From assembly GCA_964609625.1 (NCBI GenBank), contig CAZSRS010000007.1, positions 1 to 64,000 of the forward strand: a DNA stretch of 64,000 bases, read 5' to 3'. This DNA comes from G963674665 sp964609625. Its GTDB lineage: Bacteria; Desulfobacterota; Desulfovibrionia; Desulfovibrionales; Desulfovibrionaceae. Position 1 is the stretch's first letter. Each line of letters starts with the position of its first letter. Shown one piece after another: positions 18,589-27,312 of this stretch. A model generated the notes under the pieces. It worked only from the letters and a program-made list of their open reading frames with translations, had not been told where the DNA came from and searched no databases. A program made the position numbers and the translations under genes.

Positions 18589-19173
18589 CTAGAACTTGTC
18601 CCAGGCGCGTTTGAAGGCCTCGCCTAGCTCGCCGGCGGCCTTTTCCAGGCCTTGGAGCAGTTCCCGCCAGGCTTCCCTGCCCGAGGTCGAGGCCTTTTTC
18701 AGCCGGGCGCGCGCGTCGTCATAGCCGTCCCCGAGCTTGCGCACCTGCTCCGCGTAGGTGGCCTTGGCCTCGCTGCCCAGGGCGTCGACCTTCAGTTTGT
18801 AGGCGTTGAGGCTGCCCTTGAGTTCGTCCAGGCGGGTGCCGAGGTCGCGGCTCTTGGCACGGTAGTCCAGCCAATCCTGGGCCTGCCCCTCGTGCATGGC
18901 CTGGGCCGCCTCCTTGAGCCGCGCTCCGGGTGTGAAACGCACGGTCTTGTGCGCCGGGATGTCCAGGGGCGCGCCGGTCCTGGGGTCGCGGCCCTGACGC
19001 GCGGCGCGGGTGGTGACGGTGAAGGTGCCGAACTCGCGAATGCTGACGCTCCGCCCCTGGGCCAGGGCACCCTGCATGCTCAGAAGAATGGCGTCGTAGA
19101 TGCGCTCGGCCTGTGCCCGGCTCTCGAGGTTGGCTTTTTCCTGCATGATGGCGGCGATTTCCTGCTTGCTCAT
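18589..19173 (-). CDS. HU/IHF-type DNA-binding protein with long coiled-coil extension
   Basis: A 194-residue protein. Residues 1-92 match the HU/IHF fold: MSKQEIAAIM, SVSIREFGTFTVTTRAAR, GRDPRTGAPLDIPAHKTVRFTPG. HU proteins normally end here. Residues 93-194 add a charged, almost wholly helical tail with heptad-like spacing, rich in Ala, Leu, Lys and Asp. The start at 19173 follows GGAG; an ATG 12 bases upstream has none. The DNA-binding arm looks intact. The tail might oligomerise or bridge DNA. It is a single gene with no obvious operon partner. Confidence 0.88.
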   Translation of the reverse strand: MSKQEIAAIMQEKANLESRAQAERIYDAILLSMQGALAQGRSVSIREFGTFTVTTRAARQGRDPRTGAPLDIPAHKTVRFTPGARLKEAAQAMHEGQAQDWLDYRAKSRDLGTRLDELKGSLNAYKLKVDALGSEAKATYAEQVRKLGDGYDDARARLKKASTSGREAWRELLQGLEKAAGELGEAFKRAWDKF

Positions 19174-19353
19174 GACACACTCCATGGGCTTGATGGTTCA
19201 TGCACCATGGTTAGTAGTATGGCGAATGCCTGCATTTGGCAAGGAGTGTGGCTGGTGGTAGATTATTGGGCATAACACTTCAAGGAAGAAGGCCGGCGGC
19301 AGGCAGACCGAAAAGACCCGCGACACGCCAAACCGCCCTCGTACGCCTCCCCC

Positions 19354-19596
19354 TCACACCCAGCCTGCAAGAAAGTGCATCACCGTGTCCAGGCTTGCGG
19401 CCAGGGCTTGGCGCGGTGGCAATCCCTTGCGCAGGTGGTATACGAATACCGGCATGCCGACCAACAGCAGGAAGGCCCCTTCGACCACCAGCAATACGAT
19501 CCCCTGCCCCGCCCAGTCCTTGAACCAGGGGTTGAATACGCAAAACAACGCCACGGCATTGACCAGCAACACGACCAGAAATATACCCTGTTTCAC
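19354..19596 (-). CDS. Small two-helix membrane protein
   Basis: An 80-residue protein with two hydrophobic helices, GIFLVVLLVNAVALFCVF and IVLLVVEGAFLLLVGMPVF, joined by a short loop. The GTG start at 19596 is chosen because CAGGAG lies seven bases upstream; an ATG 30 bases further out has no ribosome site. No family is recognised. The basic segment YHLRKG after the second helix suggests a cytoplasmic C terminus. Confidence 0.7.
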   Translation of the reverse strand: MKQGIFLVVLLVNAVALFCVFNPWFKDWAGQGIVLLVVEGAFLLLVGMPVFVYHLRKGLPPRQALAASLDTVMHFLAGWV

Positions 19597-19683
19597 GACT
19601 GTACTCCTGACCAACGCGCACTGCAAAGCGCACGGAGCGTTGCCGAGACGCGTGCATGAACCAAGGTTGCTTCAGCCCCGGCC

Positions 19684-20076
19684 TCACGTCCTGTAGTACT
19701 GCTTGAACTCGGCGCTGGGTTCGCGCTCCGAGTAGATGTAGAGCAGGATGCCGTTGGGGTCCTGGATCGCGAAGCCGCGATCGCCCCAGGGATGATCCTC
19801 CAGGGGCATGACAACCGCCAGGCCCGAGGCCGTGAGCGTCTGGTACGCGGCATCGACATCCGGGACGCCGTAGTTGTAGGTCAAGCCCGCGGGATTGCAC
19901 GCCGGAAAGTCGGGTTGCGGTGCCATGAACTGGATCGACACGTTCGCTCCAAATTCGAGATTTACATACCAGCCGCAGTCAAAGGTGACCTTGGCGCCGA
20001 AGTGCCTGACGTAGAAATCCCGGGATTCATCGACCTTGGTCGTGGTGATGCAGGGGGACAGCGAGTCGGCACGCAT
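19684..20076 (-). CDS. Glyoxalase/VOC superfamily protein
   Basis: A 130-residue protein with the vicinal-oxygen-chelate fold: CITTTKVDESRDFYVRHFGA at the start and RGFAIQDPNGILLYIY near the end are typical VOC segments. The start at 20076 follows AAGGAGTCACC. The family covers glyoxalase I, bleomycin and fosfomycin resistance and ring-cleaving dioxygenases; nothing in this short single-domain protein singles out one role. The DNA upstream of the start stays open but shows no ribosome site. Confidence 0.9.
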   Translation of the reverse strand: MRADSLSPCITTTKVDESRDFYVRHFGAKVTFDCGWYVNLEFGANVSIQFMAPQPDFPACNPAGLTYNYGVPDVDAAYQTLTASGLAVVMPLEDHPWGDRGFAIQDPNGILLYIYSEREPSAEFKQYYRT

Positions 20077-20249
20077 GGTGACTCCTTGGTTGATCGGTCG
20101 GGGGGGCGCTGGCGGCGGCGCAATCTTCCCCGCCGCGAGCATCATGTTGCTTGCTGTAGGCTGCTTCATGGCGCACGGTCAAGGCCCAGGGTAAGCCAGA
20201 CGTTGCCGCCTGGGGCAGCAAGTCCAGCCTTGTGGGAACGGGAAAAGCC

Positions 20250-20393
20250 CTACCAGCTCGATTTCGCTACTGATTCTGAAATAGCGGAAACGCGGTGAAC
20301 CGAAACCTCTGAAATCGGGGGCGGTTCAGGGTCCAACGTCTGCCAGACCAGGGAAGCGACAAGGATGAGCAGATAGAGCACAAGGCTGCGCAT
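20250..20393 (-). CDS. Small membrane peptide, hypothetical
   Basis: A 47-residue reading frame starting MRSLVLYLLILVASLVW behind a near-perfect AGGAGG ribosome site. One membrane helix is followed by a polar tail (PEPPPISEVSVHR). No family is recognised. The strong ribosome site and hydrophobic start argue that it is real. Confidence 0.55.
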   Translation of the reverse strand: MRSLVLYLLILVASLVWQTLDPEPPPISEVSVHRVSAISESVAKSSW

Positions 20394-20533
20394 GGGGGAC
20401 CTCCTGAACGGGATTGGAGGCAGGATGCCCGGACTTGGCAACGATGGCGTGGCGCGGGTGTGACACCTTCATGACGCTGGATCGAACGTTGCGCACGGGC
20501 CGTGTTGCGGGCCGTCGCGCGCGGTGGTGGATT

Positions 20534-22687
20534 TCAGTCGTCGAGCACGGACTCCAGGCGGCGGGGGGGCAGAGGCTCAGGGGCTCCGGGTTGCCGTGTC
20601 GTACGCTTTTTCTTGCCCGGCCAGTTGGTGCCGGTGATCATCTTGTAGAGCTGCGCGGCCGCCTCCAGGCCGGGATTGAGTTCCAGTGCCCTGGCCACGT
20701 AGTGCAAGGCATTGTCGTGCTCCAGGATCGAGGCCATGACCCGCGCCATGTTGTACTGCACGTTGGCGTCCTCGGACTCCAGCGCCAGCGCCAGTTTGTA
20801 GGCCCTGATGGCGCCGGAATGGTCGCCCTGTCTGCGCAGGGCCACGCCCAGGGTGTTGAAGGGATTGGGGATGCGCGACTTGTTCTTGACGATGTTCACG
20901 AACAGCTGCTTGGTCTGCTCAAGCCGGGTGTAGCGGTCCATGAGCCGTGCCGCACGCAGGGAAAAGGCCTTGGAATGCTTGTTGTCCCCCCTGGACGTGG
21001 CTGCCTCGGCCATTCCGCGAAAGGCCTCCATGCCCAGGACCATGATCTTGGCCGCCCGCTTGAAGGAGACCATGGCCCGGCCGTACTGGTTGTTTAGCAG
21101 TTCGTGAAAGCCCGACTCGTAGTAGTCCCACGGCTCCTCGACCATGTCGGTCACGACCTTGTAGGAGTCCACGGCCTCGCGCAGCTTGCCCTCGCCACGC
21201 AGCTTGCGCGCCAGAGAGAGCCGCGCCTGCTCCACGCCGTAGAACTGCGCCACCTGCCAGACTTGCAGCAGCAAGGCCTGGACGTCTTCGTCCTTGGCCG
21301 GGCGCTGCATGACCCCGGCGGCGCCCAGGGACACGGCGTCGAGCACCAACCCACGCTCGGTGCTTGCCGAGGCCAATATGACCGGCAGCAGCCGGTGGCG
21401 CTGCCCGATGTTGTGCAGCAGCAGGAGCCCCTGCATGTCGCGCAGGGTGTCCTCGCAGAGCACCAGATCGACCTCGTTCTCCTGCAGATAGGCCAGGGCG
21501 GATTTTCCACGCACCAGGGCCTTGACCACGCCCCCTTGGCAAAAGGACAGCTGCTGGCAGTCCTGGCGGGCCTGATCCGCGTCGTTGGAGACCACCAACA
21601 CGTGCCTGAAGCAGCCCGGCTGTATCCCCTGGGAGCGGGCACGCAGTTCCGCCTGGGCCGAGGCGTCCATGTACAGCAGCAGCGGACGCGCGCTGTCAAG
21701 ACCGGGGGGCAGCGTCCCGAGCCGCTCGCCGTTGGCGGCCTCGGGCACGGCCCTGGTCAGGCGGCGCTCGCGTATCTCGCCGGGGGCCGGACCGGTTGCC
21801 TGGGGAAAGAGCATGGCCCGCCACTCCCCCACACTTTGAGGACGGTCCTTTTCCAGGACGTTGAGGGCCTTGTCCACGGCCTCGAGGAAGTTCCGGGAAT
21901 AGCGCCCCAGCCCCACGGTCACCGCCGGAACCAGCGGGTCATGCTGCCCGCTCAAGGCCGAGCTGGTGCGCAGGGCGGACTCCGGCGGCGTGTTGCCGCT
22001 GATGGCCCGGTAGAGCACTCCGCCAAAGGCATAGATGTCGCTCCAAGGACCCTGGTCGTCGCTGGTGCTGTAGTACTGCTCCAGCGGGGAGTAGCCTGGG
22101 GTGAGCAGCGTGGTCAGGGAGCGGCTGCCCATGGCGTTGCGCGCCGAGCCGAAATCAATGAGTACCGGCGAGCTGTCCTCGCGGATGACGATGTTCTCTG
22201 GCTTGATGTCGCGGTGGATGAAGCCGTGCTCGTGCAGTTCCTCCAGCCCGGAGAGCAGGGGCAGGGTGATGGAGGCGAGTTCCTCCTCCTCGAGCACGCC
22301 ACGCAGCTCCAGGATATCCGAGAGGTTCTCCCCCTTTTCCAGGTCCATGGCCATATAGGCGGTGTTGTTGGCCTCGAACAAGGTGAGCACGCGCACGATG
22401 TTGGGGTGGCGGAACTGGGCCAGGATCTGCGCTTCCAGGAGAAAGCGGCTCTTGCCCCAGTCGAAATGCCCCTCCATGTTCTCGGCGCGCACGCTGACGC
22501 TGTTGTCCGGCATGCGCATGGCCACGTCGTGGGGGAAATACTCCTTGAGGGCCACTTGGTTCCGGAGGTTGCGGTCCAGGGCCAGATAGGTGATGCCGAA
22601 GCCCCCCTTGCCCAGCACCTCGATGATCTCGTAGGACTGCAAGACAACGCCCTTGGCCAGGGCTTCGTTGGCGTATTCGGTGTTCAT
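20534..22687 (-). CDS. Serine/threonine protein kinase with degenerate receiver and TPR domains
   Basis: A 717-residue cytoplasmic protein. Residues 19-295 are a eukaryote-type kinase: GKGGFGITY loop, K48 in VALKEYFP, HRDIKPEN with D160, and DFGSAR with D178. All catalytic residues are present. Residues 362-480 resemble a response-regulator receiver (HVLVVSNDADQ, LVLCEDTLRDMQG, ILASAST), but the acidic pair is weak and the conserved lysine is replaced (VMQRPAKD). Residues 485-680 are tetratricopeptide-like repeats. The tail is basic and proline-rich. Substrates are unknown. The start at 22687 is chosen because the kinase domain begins just after it. Confidence 0.92.
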   Translation of the reverse strand: MNTEYANEALAKGVVLQSYEIIEVLGKGGFGITYLALDRNLRNQVALKEYFPHDVAMRMPDNSVSVRAENMEGHFDWGKSRFLLEAQILAQFRHPNIVRVLTLFEANNTAYMAMDLEKGENLSDILELRGVLEEEELASITLPLLSGLEELHEHGFIHRDIKPENIVIREDSSPVLIDFGSARNAMGSRSLTTLLTPGYSPLEQYYSTSDDQGPWSDIYAFGGVLYRAISGNTPPESALRTSSALSGQHDPLVPAVTVGLGRYSRNFLEAVDKALNVLEKDRPQSVGEWRAMLFPQATGPAPGEIRERRLTRAVPEAANGERLGTLPPGLDSARPLLLYMDASAQAELRARSQGIQPGCFRHVLVVSNDADQARQDCQQLSFCQGGVVKALVRGKSALAYLQENEVDLVLCEDTLRDMQGLLLLHNIGQRHRLLPVILASASTERGLVLDAVSLGAAGVMQRPAKDEDVQALLLQVWQVAQFYGVEQARLSLARKLRGEGKLREAVDSYKVVTDMVEEPWDYYESGFHELLNNQYGRAMVSFKRAAKIMVLGMEAFRGMAEAATSRGDNKHSKAFSLRAARLMDRYTRLEQTKQLFVNIVKNKSRIPNPFNTLGVALRRQGDHSGAIRAYKLALALESEDANVQYNMARVMASILEHDNALHYVARALELNPGLEAAAQLYKMITGTNWPGKKKRTTRQPGAPEPLPPRRLESVLDD

Positions 22688-22965
22688 TCCCCTGTTCTCC
22701 GGTGGCGGCCTGCCTCTACCCGCACACGAAAGCCTAGCCTTGTGCCTGTGGATTGTAAAGCGCCGAGGGCAGTTCCGCCGGACGCTTTTCTGCCAGCAAT
22801 GTGTCATCCCGGCGTCATGCAGCGGCGCTTTTTCCACGTCCCCGCACGAAACGCCCTGGAATCCTGGAGACAACACACCAAGGCATGCTTCTTGTATTTC
22901 CACGACTGGAGAGTGAACAGATTGCCTACCGCCCCTTTCTTGGATTGGCGGACAAGGAGTATGAC

Positions 22966-23193
22966 ATGCCCGAGACCTGCACCGTGTGCCGCGAACCCCT
23001 GGACGCGCTGCACCCCTACTTCGTGACAGCCCAAGGCCCCACCTGCCTGGGCTGCGTGCTGGAGCACGACATCGAGCTCGGCCTGGAACGCGCCAGAGAA
23101 CAGGCGCGCGAACTCGCCATATGCGACCGGCAATTGCGTCTGGCCTGCACGGCCCCCCTACTGCGGCCCGTGGAGGAATCCCTTCGCCCGTGA
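22966..23193 (+). CDS. Small CxxC zinc-ribbon-like protein
   Basis: A 75-residue protein starting MPETCTVCREPLDALHPY, with a second pair CLGC 22 residues later, giving a CxxC-CxxC arrangement able to bind one zinc. The rest is helical and charged. The start at 22966 follows AAGGAG. It lies divergently to the kinase gene. No family is recognised. Confidence 0.72.
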   Translation: MPETCTVCREPLDALHPYFVTAQGPTCLGCVLEHDIELGLERAREQARELAICDRQLRLACTAPLLRPVEESLRP

Positions 23194-23396
23194 CGTCCTG
23201 TCAACAAACCGACCGCCCCTCGCGTCATAGTCCATGTCCCGCACGCCGCACGCCTCGTGCCGATGCAGGGCCACGTATCCGGCCCTCCCCCCGGCGGTAG
23301 CCGCATCATTTTTTACGTGACGGCACCGGGGCAACCGGATATGAGCGGCAGGGAACCATTTGACACCACAACCCTTTTCAAAATGGAGGGGGCACC

Positions 23397-24347
23397 ATGA
23401 AAAAGCTCCTTACAGCCGGTCTGCTCGTTCTCTTTGTCCTTGACGCCGCCGTGTGTCTGGCGAACGTTTCCCTGCAATCCTTCAGCTTTCCAACCCATTT
23501 CGTGCGGCATCGCGGCGGCGTGGTGGACATCACCGAGATCTACTCGCCCCAGGACAGGGCCGACGCTTCCTTCCGCATCGTGCCCGGCCTGGCCGACCCC
23601 AGCAAGCTGTCCTTCGAATCCGTCAGCTTTCCGGGGCATTTCCTGCGACACCAGAATTTCCGCCTGATGCTCCACCCCTTCGAGGAAAGCCCCCTGTTCC
23701 GGGCCGACGCCACCTTCAGGCAGGTGCCGGGCTTCGCTGACCCGAGCTGGGTCACCTTCGAGTCGCACAACTTTCCGGGCAGATTCCTCCGCCATCGCAA
23801 CTACAACATCTGGCTCGACGCGCCCGGTCCAGGCCCCTTTCCCCAGGACGCCACCTTCCGCATCGTGGGCGCGCTGGCCGGCGTGGGACCGGGAGCAGTG
23901 CCCCCGCCGCCTCCGGGCGCTCCGGGTGGCCCCGTGCTCTCCCTCAGGTCCATGAACTTTCCCAGTCACTTCGTGCGGCACCGGCAAAACGCGGTGATGA
24001 TCTCTGGGATAGCCTCGCCCCAGGATCAACAGGACGCCACCTTCCGCATGATCCCCGGCCTGGCCGACCCGAACATGGTTTCCTTCGAGTCCGTGAACTA
24101 TCCTGGACAGTTCCTGCGGGCCATCGGCGGCCGTGTGGAGTTGCAGCCCTTCCAGGATACCTATGTCTTCCGCTCCGACGCCACATTCCAGCGCGTACCC
24201 GGGCTGGCCAACACGGCCCTGGCCTCCTTCACGCTGCACAACCGGCCAGGGGTGTTTCTCAGACACCGCAACCTCATGCTGCACGCCGAGGGGCACAACA
24301 CGCCGGAGTTCCCGGCCGACGCCACCTTCGAACTCGTCCCCAGATAA
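23397..24347 (+). CDS. Secreted protein with two CBM42 (AbfB) domains
   Basis: A 316-residue exported protein. After a signal peptide (cut near CLA/NVS) there are two similar halves, about residues 23-160 and 179-316, joined by a proline-rich linker (PPPPPGAPGGP). Each half has three copies of a pattern like SFPGHFLRHQNF plus DATFRQVPGFAD, the hallmark of the AbfB beta-trefoil (CBM42), which binds arabinofuranose side chains. No catalytic domain is present, so it looks like a pure binding protein. In fungi CBM42 is normally attached to an arabinofuranosidase. The ribosome site GGAGGGGGCACC is strong. Confidence 0.9.
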   Translation: MKKLLTAGLLVLFVLDAAVCLANVSLQSFSFPTHFVRHRGGVVDITEIYSPQDRADASFRIVPGLADPSKLSFESVSFPGHFLRHQNFRLMLHPFEESPLFRADATFRQVPGFADPSWVTFESHNFPGRFLRHRNYNIWLDAPGPGPFPQDATFRIVGALAGVGPGAVPPPPPGAPGGPVLSLRSMNFPSHFVRHRQNAVMISGIASPQDQQDATFRMIPGLADPNMVSFESVNYPGQFLRAIGGRVELQPFQDTYVFRSDATFQRVPGLANTALASFTLHNRPGVFLRHRNLMLHAEGHNTPEFPADATFELVPR

Positions 24348-24353
24348 CGGCAA

Positions 24354-24386
24354 CGCGGGGGGAAGTCCCAACGGCTTTCCCCCCGC
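24354..24386 (+). terminator. GC-rich hairpin after the CBM42 gene
   Basis: CGCGGGGGGAAG pairs with CTTTCCCCCCGCG across a short loop, just after the CBM42 stop. No T-run follows, so it may be a weak or Rho-assisted terminator shared with the convergent panB gene. Confidence 0.5.
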
Positions 24387-24407
24387 GTGCACATCGCTTG
24401 GGTAAGG

Positions 24408-25208
24408 TCATTCGAAGCTATGTTCGGGGGCGGGAAAGACGCCCTCTTCGACCTCCCGCTTGTAGGCGGTGATGGCCTCTTCCATCTGCTGGGCCAGGTT
24501 GGCGTAACGCTTCACGAACTTGGGCACGAAGTTCTCGTAGAGTCCGAGCAGGTCGTTGGTCACCAGGACCTGACCGTCACAGGCCGGGCCGGCGCCGATG
24601 CCGATGGTGGGCACGGTCACCGAGGCGGTTATCTCCCCGGCCAGCTCCGCCGGGATGGCCTCGAGCACGATGCTGAAGACTCCGGCCTCGGCCAGGGCTC
24701 GGGCGTCCTCCACGAGCACCCTGGCGGCCTCGCTCCCCCGGCCCTGGACCTTGAACCCGCCCAGTTCCGCGATGCGTTGCGGCGTGAGCCCGATGTGCCC
24801 CTGCACCGGAATGCCGGCACGTACCAGGGCGCGCACCTGCTCCACGCAGGACGCGCCGCCTTCGAACTTCACGGCCCGGGCGCCCCCTTCCTTGAGCATG
24901 CGGCCGGCATTGAGCACGGCCAGTTCCACGGACGACTCGTAGGAGAGAAAGGGCATGTCCGCCACCAGCAGGGCGCGCTGCACGCCCCTGGCCACCGCCC
25001 GCACGTGGTGCAGCATCTCGTCCATGGTCACGGACAGGGTGTCCTCGCGCCCCAAGACCACCATGCCCAGGGAATCACCCACCAGGATCATGTCCAGGCC
25101 GCAGCGGTCGAGTACCCTGGCGGTGGGGCAGTCGTAGGCCGTGAGCATGGACAGCTTGCGCTGCCCCTTGAGCGCCTTGATGCGGGGCGCCGTCATTTTG
25201 TCTTTCAT
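24408..25208 (-). CDS. panB: 3-methyl-2-oxobutanoate hydroxymethyltransferase
   Basis: A 266-residue enzyme of pantothenate synthesis that makes ketopantoate from 2-oxoisovalerate and methylene-tetrahydrofolate. The sequence shows LTAYDCPTARVLDRCG, the metal-binding LVGDSLGMVVLG, ADMPFLSYE, KFEGG, GHIGLTPQ and GIGAGPACDGQVLV, all typical of PanB. The start at 25208 matches the usual N terminus and has AAGGAA upstream. No panC or panD lies nearby. Confidence 0.97.
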   Translation of the reverse strand: MKDKMTAPRIKALKGQRKLSMLTAYDCPTARVLDRCGLDMILVGDSLGMVVLGREDTLSVTMDEMLHHVRAVARGVQRALLVADMPFLSYESSVELAVLNAGRMLKEGGARAVKFEGGASCVEQVRALVRAGIPVQGHIGLTPQRIAELGGFKVQGRGSEAARVLVEDARALAEAGVFSIVLEAIPAELAGEITASVTVPTIGIGAGPACDGQVLVTNDLLGLYENFVPKFVKRYANLAQQMEEAITAYKREVEEGVFPAPEHSFE

Positions 25209-25360
25209 GTCGGAAATTCCTTGCGCTGCAGGTTCATGATCCGAATCCACGAGACCGAGTCCCCCTGTGGAGGATGATAGCGCGGCAAGGGGGGCGCGGC
25301 AAGGAAAGTCGGATGGCCTGTCGGTCTGGATCGCAAAAACAGAGGCGGGTGCTTCCCCCC

Positions 25361-26944
25361 TCACTCCCGCCCCCAGCCTCCGCCGCCGGGGGTCTCGATG
25401 CGCAGGCGATCGCCCGGAGCCAGGGCGATGGAGAACTTGCCGGGGAGCGTGGTGCGCTGCGTCTCCCCTCCCTCTTCATTCTTCCGGATGAGCAGGTTCA
25501 GGCCCGACGTGCCGGGCTCGCCCCCGTGCAAACCGTAGGGGCCGCGTTCGCGGCGCTCCGAGAGCACCGTGGCCTCGGCCGGGGCCAGGAGTTCGATCTC
25601 GCGCACCAGGCCGTTGCCGCCGACTTGTTTGCCGCGCCCCCCGGTGGCGCGGCGGATGGAATACTCCGTGACCAGGAAGGGGTAGGCGTACTCCAGGGCC
25701 TCCACCGGCGTGTTCAGGGTGTTGGTCATGTGCGAGTGCACGGCGCTCTCGCCGTCGCCGTGCGCCGAGGCGCCCATGCCGCCGGCCAGGGTCTCGTAGT
25801 AGGCGAAGGGCTTGTCCCCGCGCGGATCGCGCCCCCCGATGGTGATGTTGTTCATGGTGCCCTGGCTGGCGGCCGGGATACGCTGGGGCACGGCCTGGGC
25901 CAGGGCGCCGAAAATCACGTCCACGATGCGTTGCGAGGTCTCCACATTGCCCCCTGCCACCGCGGCCGGAAACGCCGCGTCCACGATGCTGCCCTTCCTG
26001 GTGACAACCTCCAGGGGGCGCATGCAGCCGGCGTTGGCCGGCACGTCCTCCCGCACCAGGCAGCGGAAGGCGTAGAGCACGGCCGAAAGCGTGATGGCGC
26101 GCACGGCGTTGACGCTGCCAGGCACTTGGTCGTCCGAGGCGCTGAAGTCGAGGAAGGCACGCTGCCCTTGGATGCGCAGATGCAGGCGAATGAAGATGTC
26201 CCGCGCTCCCAGGCCGTCGTTGTCCAGGCAGTCCTCGAAGACGTACTCGCCGTCAGGAATCCCTTCCACGGCCTTGCGGGTCATGGTCTCGGCATAATCC
26301 AGGATTCCGGAGGCATAGGCGCGCACCGTGTCCAGGCCATACCTGTCCAGGAGTTCGCCCATGCGGCGCACGCCCGTTACGTTGGCCATGACCTGGGCCG
26401 CGAAATCGCCCTCGCGTTCCTGCGGCGTGCGCACGTTGTTCAGGAAAAAGCGCAGCAGCTTCTCGTCGATGACTCCCTGTTCCACAAACTTCAAGGGCGG
26501 GATGATCACGCCCTCCTGGAACAGCGAGGTGGAGAGGGGCATGGAGCCGGCGGCCATGCCTCCGACATCGGCATGGTGGGCGCGGCTGGCCGCGTAAAAC
26601 GCAGGCGTCTCGCCACCGGCTGCGAACACCGGCGCCACCAGGGTGATGTCCGGCAGGTGCGTGCCCCCCTTGAACGGGTCGTTGCAGATGACCATGTCGC
26701 CGGGGCGCATGGGTACGGCCTCGATGGCTGCCTGCACGGACAGGGGCATGGAGCCGAGATGCACCGGGATGTGCGCGGCCTGGGCCAGCATCTCCCCCTG
26801 GGCGTCGAACAGGGCGCAGGAGAAATCCCGGCGCTCCTTGATGTTCGGTGAAAAGCCCGTGCGCATGAGCGTCACGCCCATCTCCTCGGCTATGGACGCG
26901 AAGCGGTTCTTGAAGACCTGCAAGAGGATGGGATGCAGCTGCAT
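25361..26944 (-). CDS. hyuB: Hydantoinase B/oxoprolinase family protein
   Basis: A 527-residue subunit of the HyuB family (MQLHPILLQVFKNRFASIAEEMG, NDPFKGGTHLPDITLV, RAHHADVGGMAAGSM, and a glycine-rich C terminus with GGGGWG). Such proteins pair with HyuA for ATP-dependent ring opening of hydantoins, 5-oxoproline or acetone-type substrates. The start at 26944 follows GAGGAG. hyuA lies 368 bases upstream on the same strand, separated by two hairpin repeats, an unusually wide gap for this gene pair. Confidence 0.93.
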   Translation of the reverse strand: MQLHPILLQVFKNRFASIAEEMGVTLMRTGFSPNIKERRDFSCALFDAQGEMLAQAAHIPVHLGSMPLSVQAAIEAVPMRPGDMVICNDPFKGGTHLPDITLVAPVFAAGGETPAFYAASRAHHADVGGMAAGSMPLSTSLFQEGVIIPPLKFVEQGVIDEKLLRFFLNNVRTPQEREGDFAAQVMANVTGVRRMGELLDRYGLDTVRAYASGILDYAETMTRKAVEGIPDGEYVFEDCLDNDGLGARDIFIRLHLRIQGQRAFLDFSASDDQVPGSVNAVRAITLSAVLYAFRCLVREDVPANAGCMRPLEVVTRKGSIVDAAFPAAVAGGNVETSQRIVDVIFGALAQAVPQRIPAASQGTMNNITIGGRDPRGDKPFAYYETLAGGMGASAHGDGESAVHSHMTNTLNTPVEALEYAYPFLVTEYSIRRATGGRGKQVGGNGLVREIELLAPAEATVLSERRERGPYGLHGGEPGTSGLNLLIRKNEEGGETQRTTLPGKFSIALAPGDRLRIETPGGGGWGRE

Positions 26945-26975
26945 GTGGGCTCCTCGAAAAGAATGGGAAAGGCTT

Positions 26976-27036
26976 CCGAGGGGGAAAACCTCTTTGCAAG
27001 AGGTTCTTCCCCCTCGGGCTCCCCCTTTCCAGAACA
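26976..27036 (+). repeat. C-rich hairpin repeat, copy 2 (plus orientation)
   Basis: CCGAGGGGGAAAACCTCTTTG (26976-26996) pairs with 26997-27017 with one bulge, followed by the C-rich tail CTCCCCCTTTCCAGAA. It points away from hyuB and follows no plus-strand gene, unlike the other three copies. Confidence 0.75.
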
Positions 27037-27233
27037 TTTCAATGCACTCAAACTACACAACCTGTCACCTGACCCGGTGGGCCAGGCATTATGTCAACCG
27101 GATACCGCGCCCACCGCACGTCCTGTGCGGCGATGCGCTGGCCGCTCCGGCAGGAGCGCGGTCTTGCCTGCGCTTACGCTCGATGCGCTCGCGGGCATCA
27201 CCTCCTGTGACGCTGTATCATCCATTTACCATT

Positions 27234-27291
27234 CCAAAAGTTTTTGAAGGGGGGTCCGGGGGGAAACTTTTTTCAAAAAGTTTCCCCCCGG
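27234..27291 (-). repeat. C-rich hairpin repeat, copy 3 (minus orientation)
   Basis: A 17-bp perfect stem (27256-27272 with 27275-27291) with a two-base loop begins 22 bases after the hyuA stop on the minus strand. The tail CCAAAAGTTTTTGAAGGGGG is shared with copy 4. Long A and T runs inside the stem and its position suggest a terminator or mRNA end. Confidence 0.85.
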
Positions 27292-27312
27292 CAGATCATT
27301 TCCCAGCTTCTC

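Larger units (their letters stand above)
26945..27312. other. Intergenic gap between hyuA and hyuB
   Basis: These 368 bases hold two facing hairpin repeats (copies 2 and 3). Between them, about 27040-27230 is non-coding with no gene, promoter or RNA that I can recognise. Confidence 0.8.

Noticed and set aside
21104..23026. A 640-codon plus-strand open frame opposite the kinase gene
   Set aside because: Composition follows the antisense of the kinase/TPR gene; no recognisable motifs.
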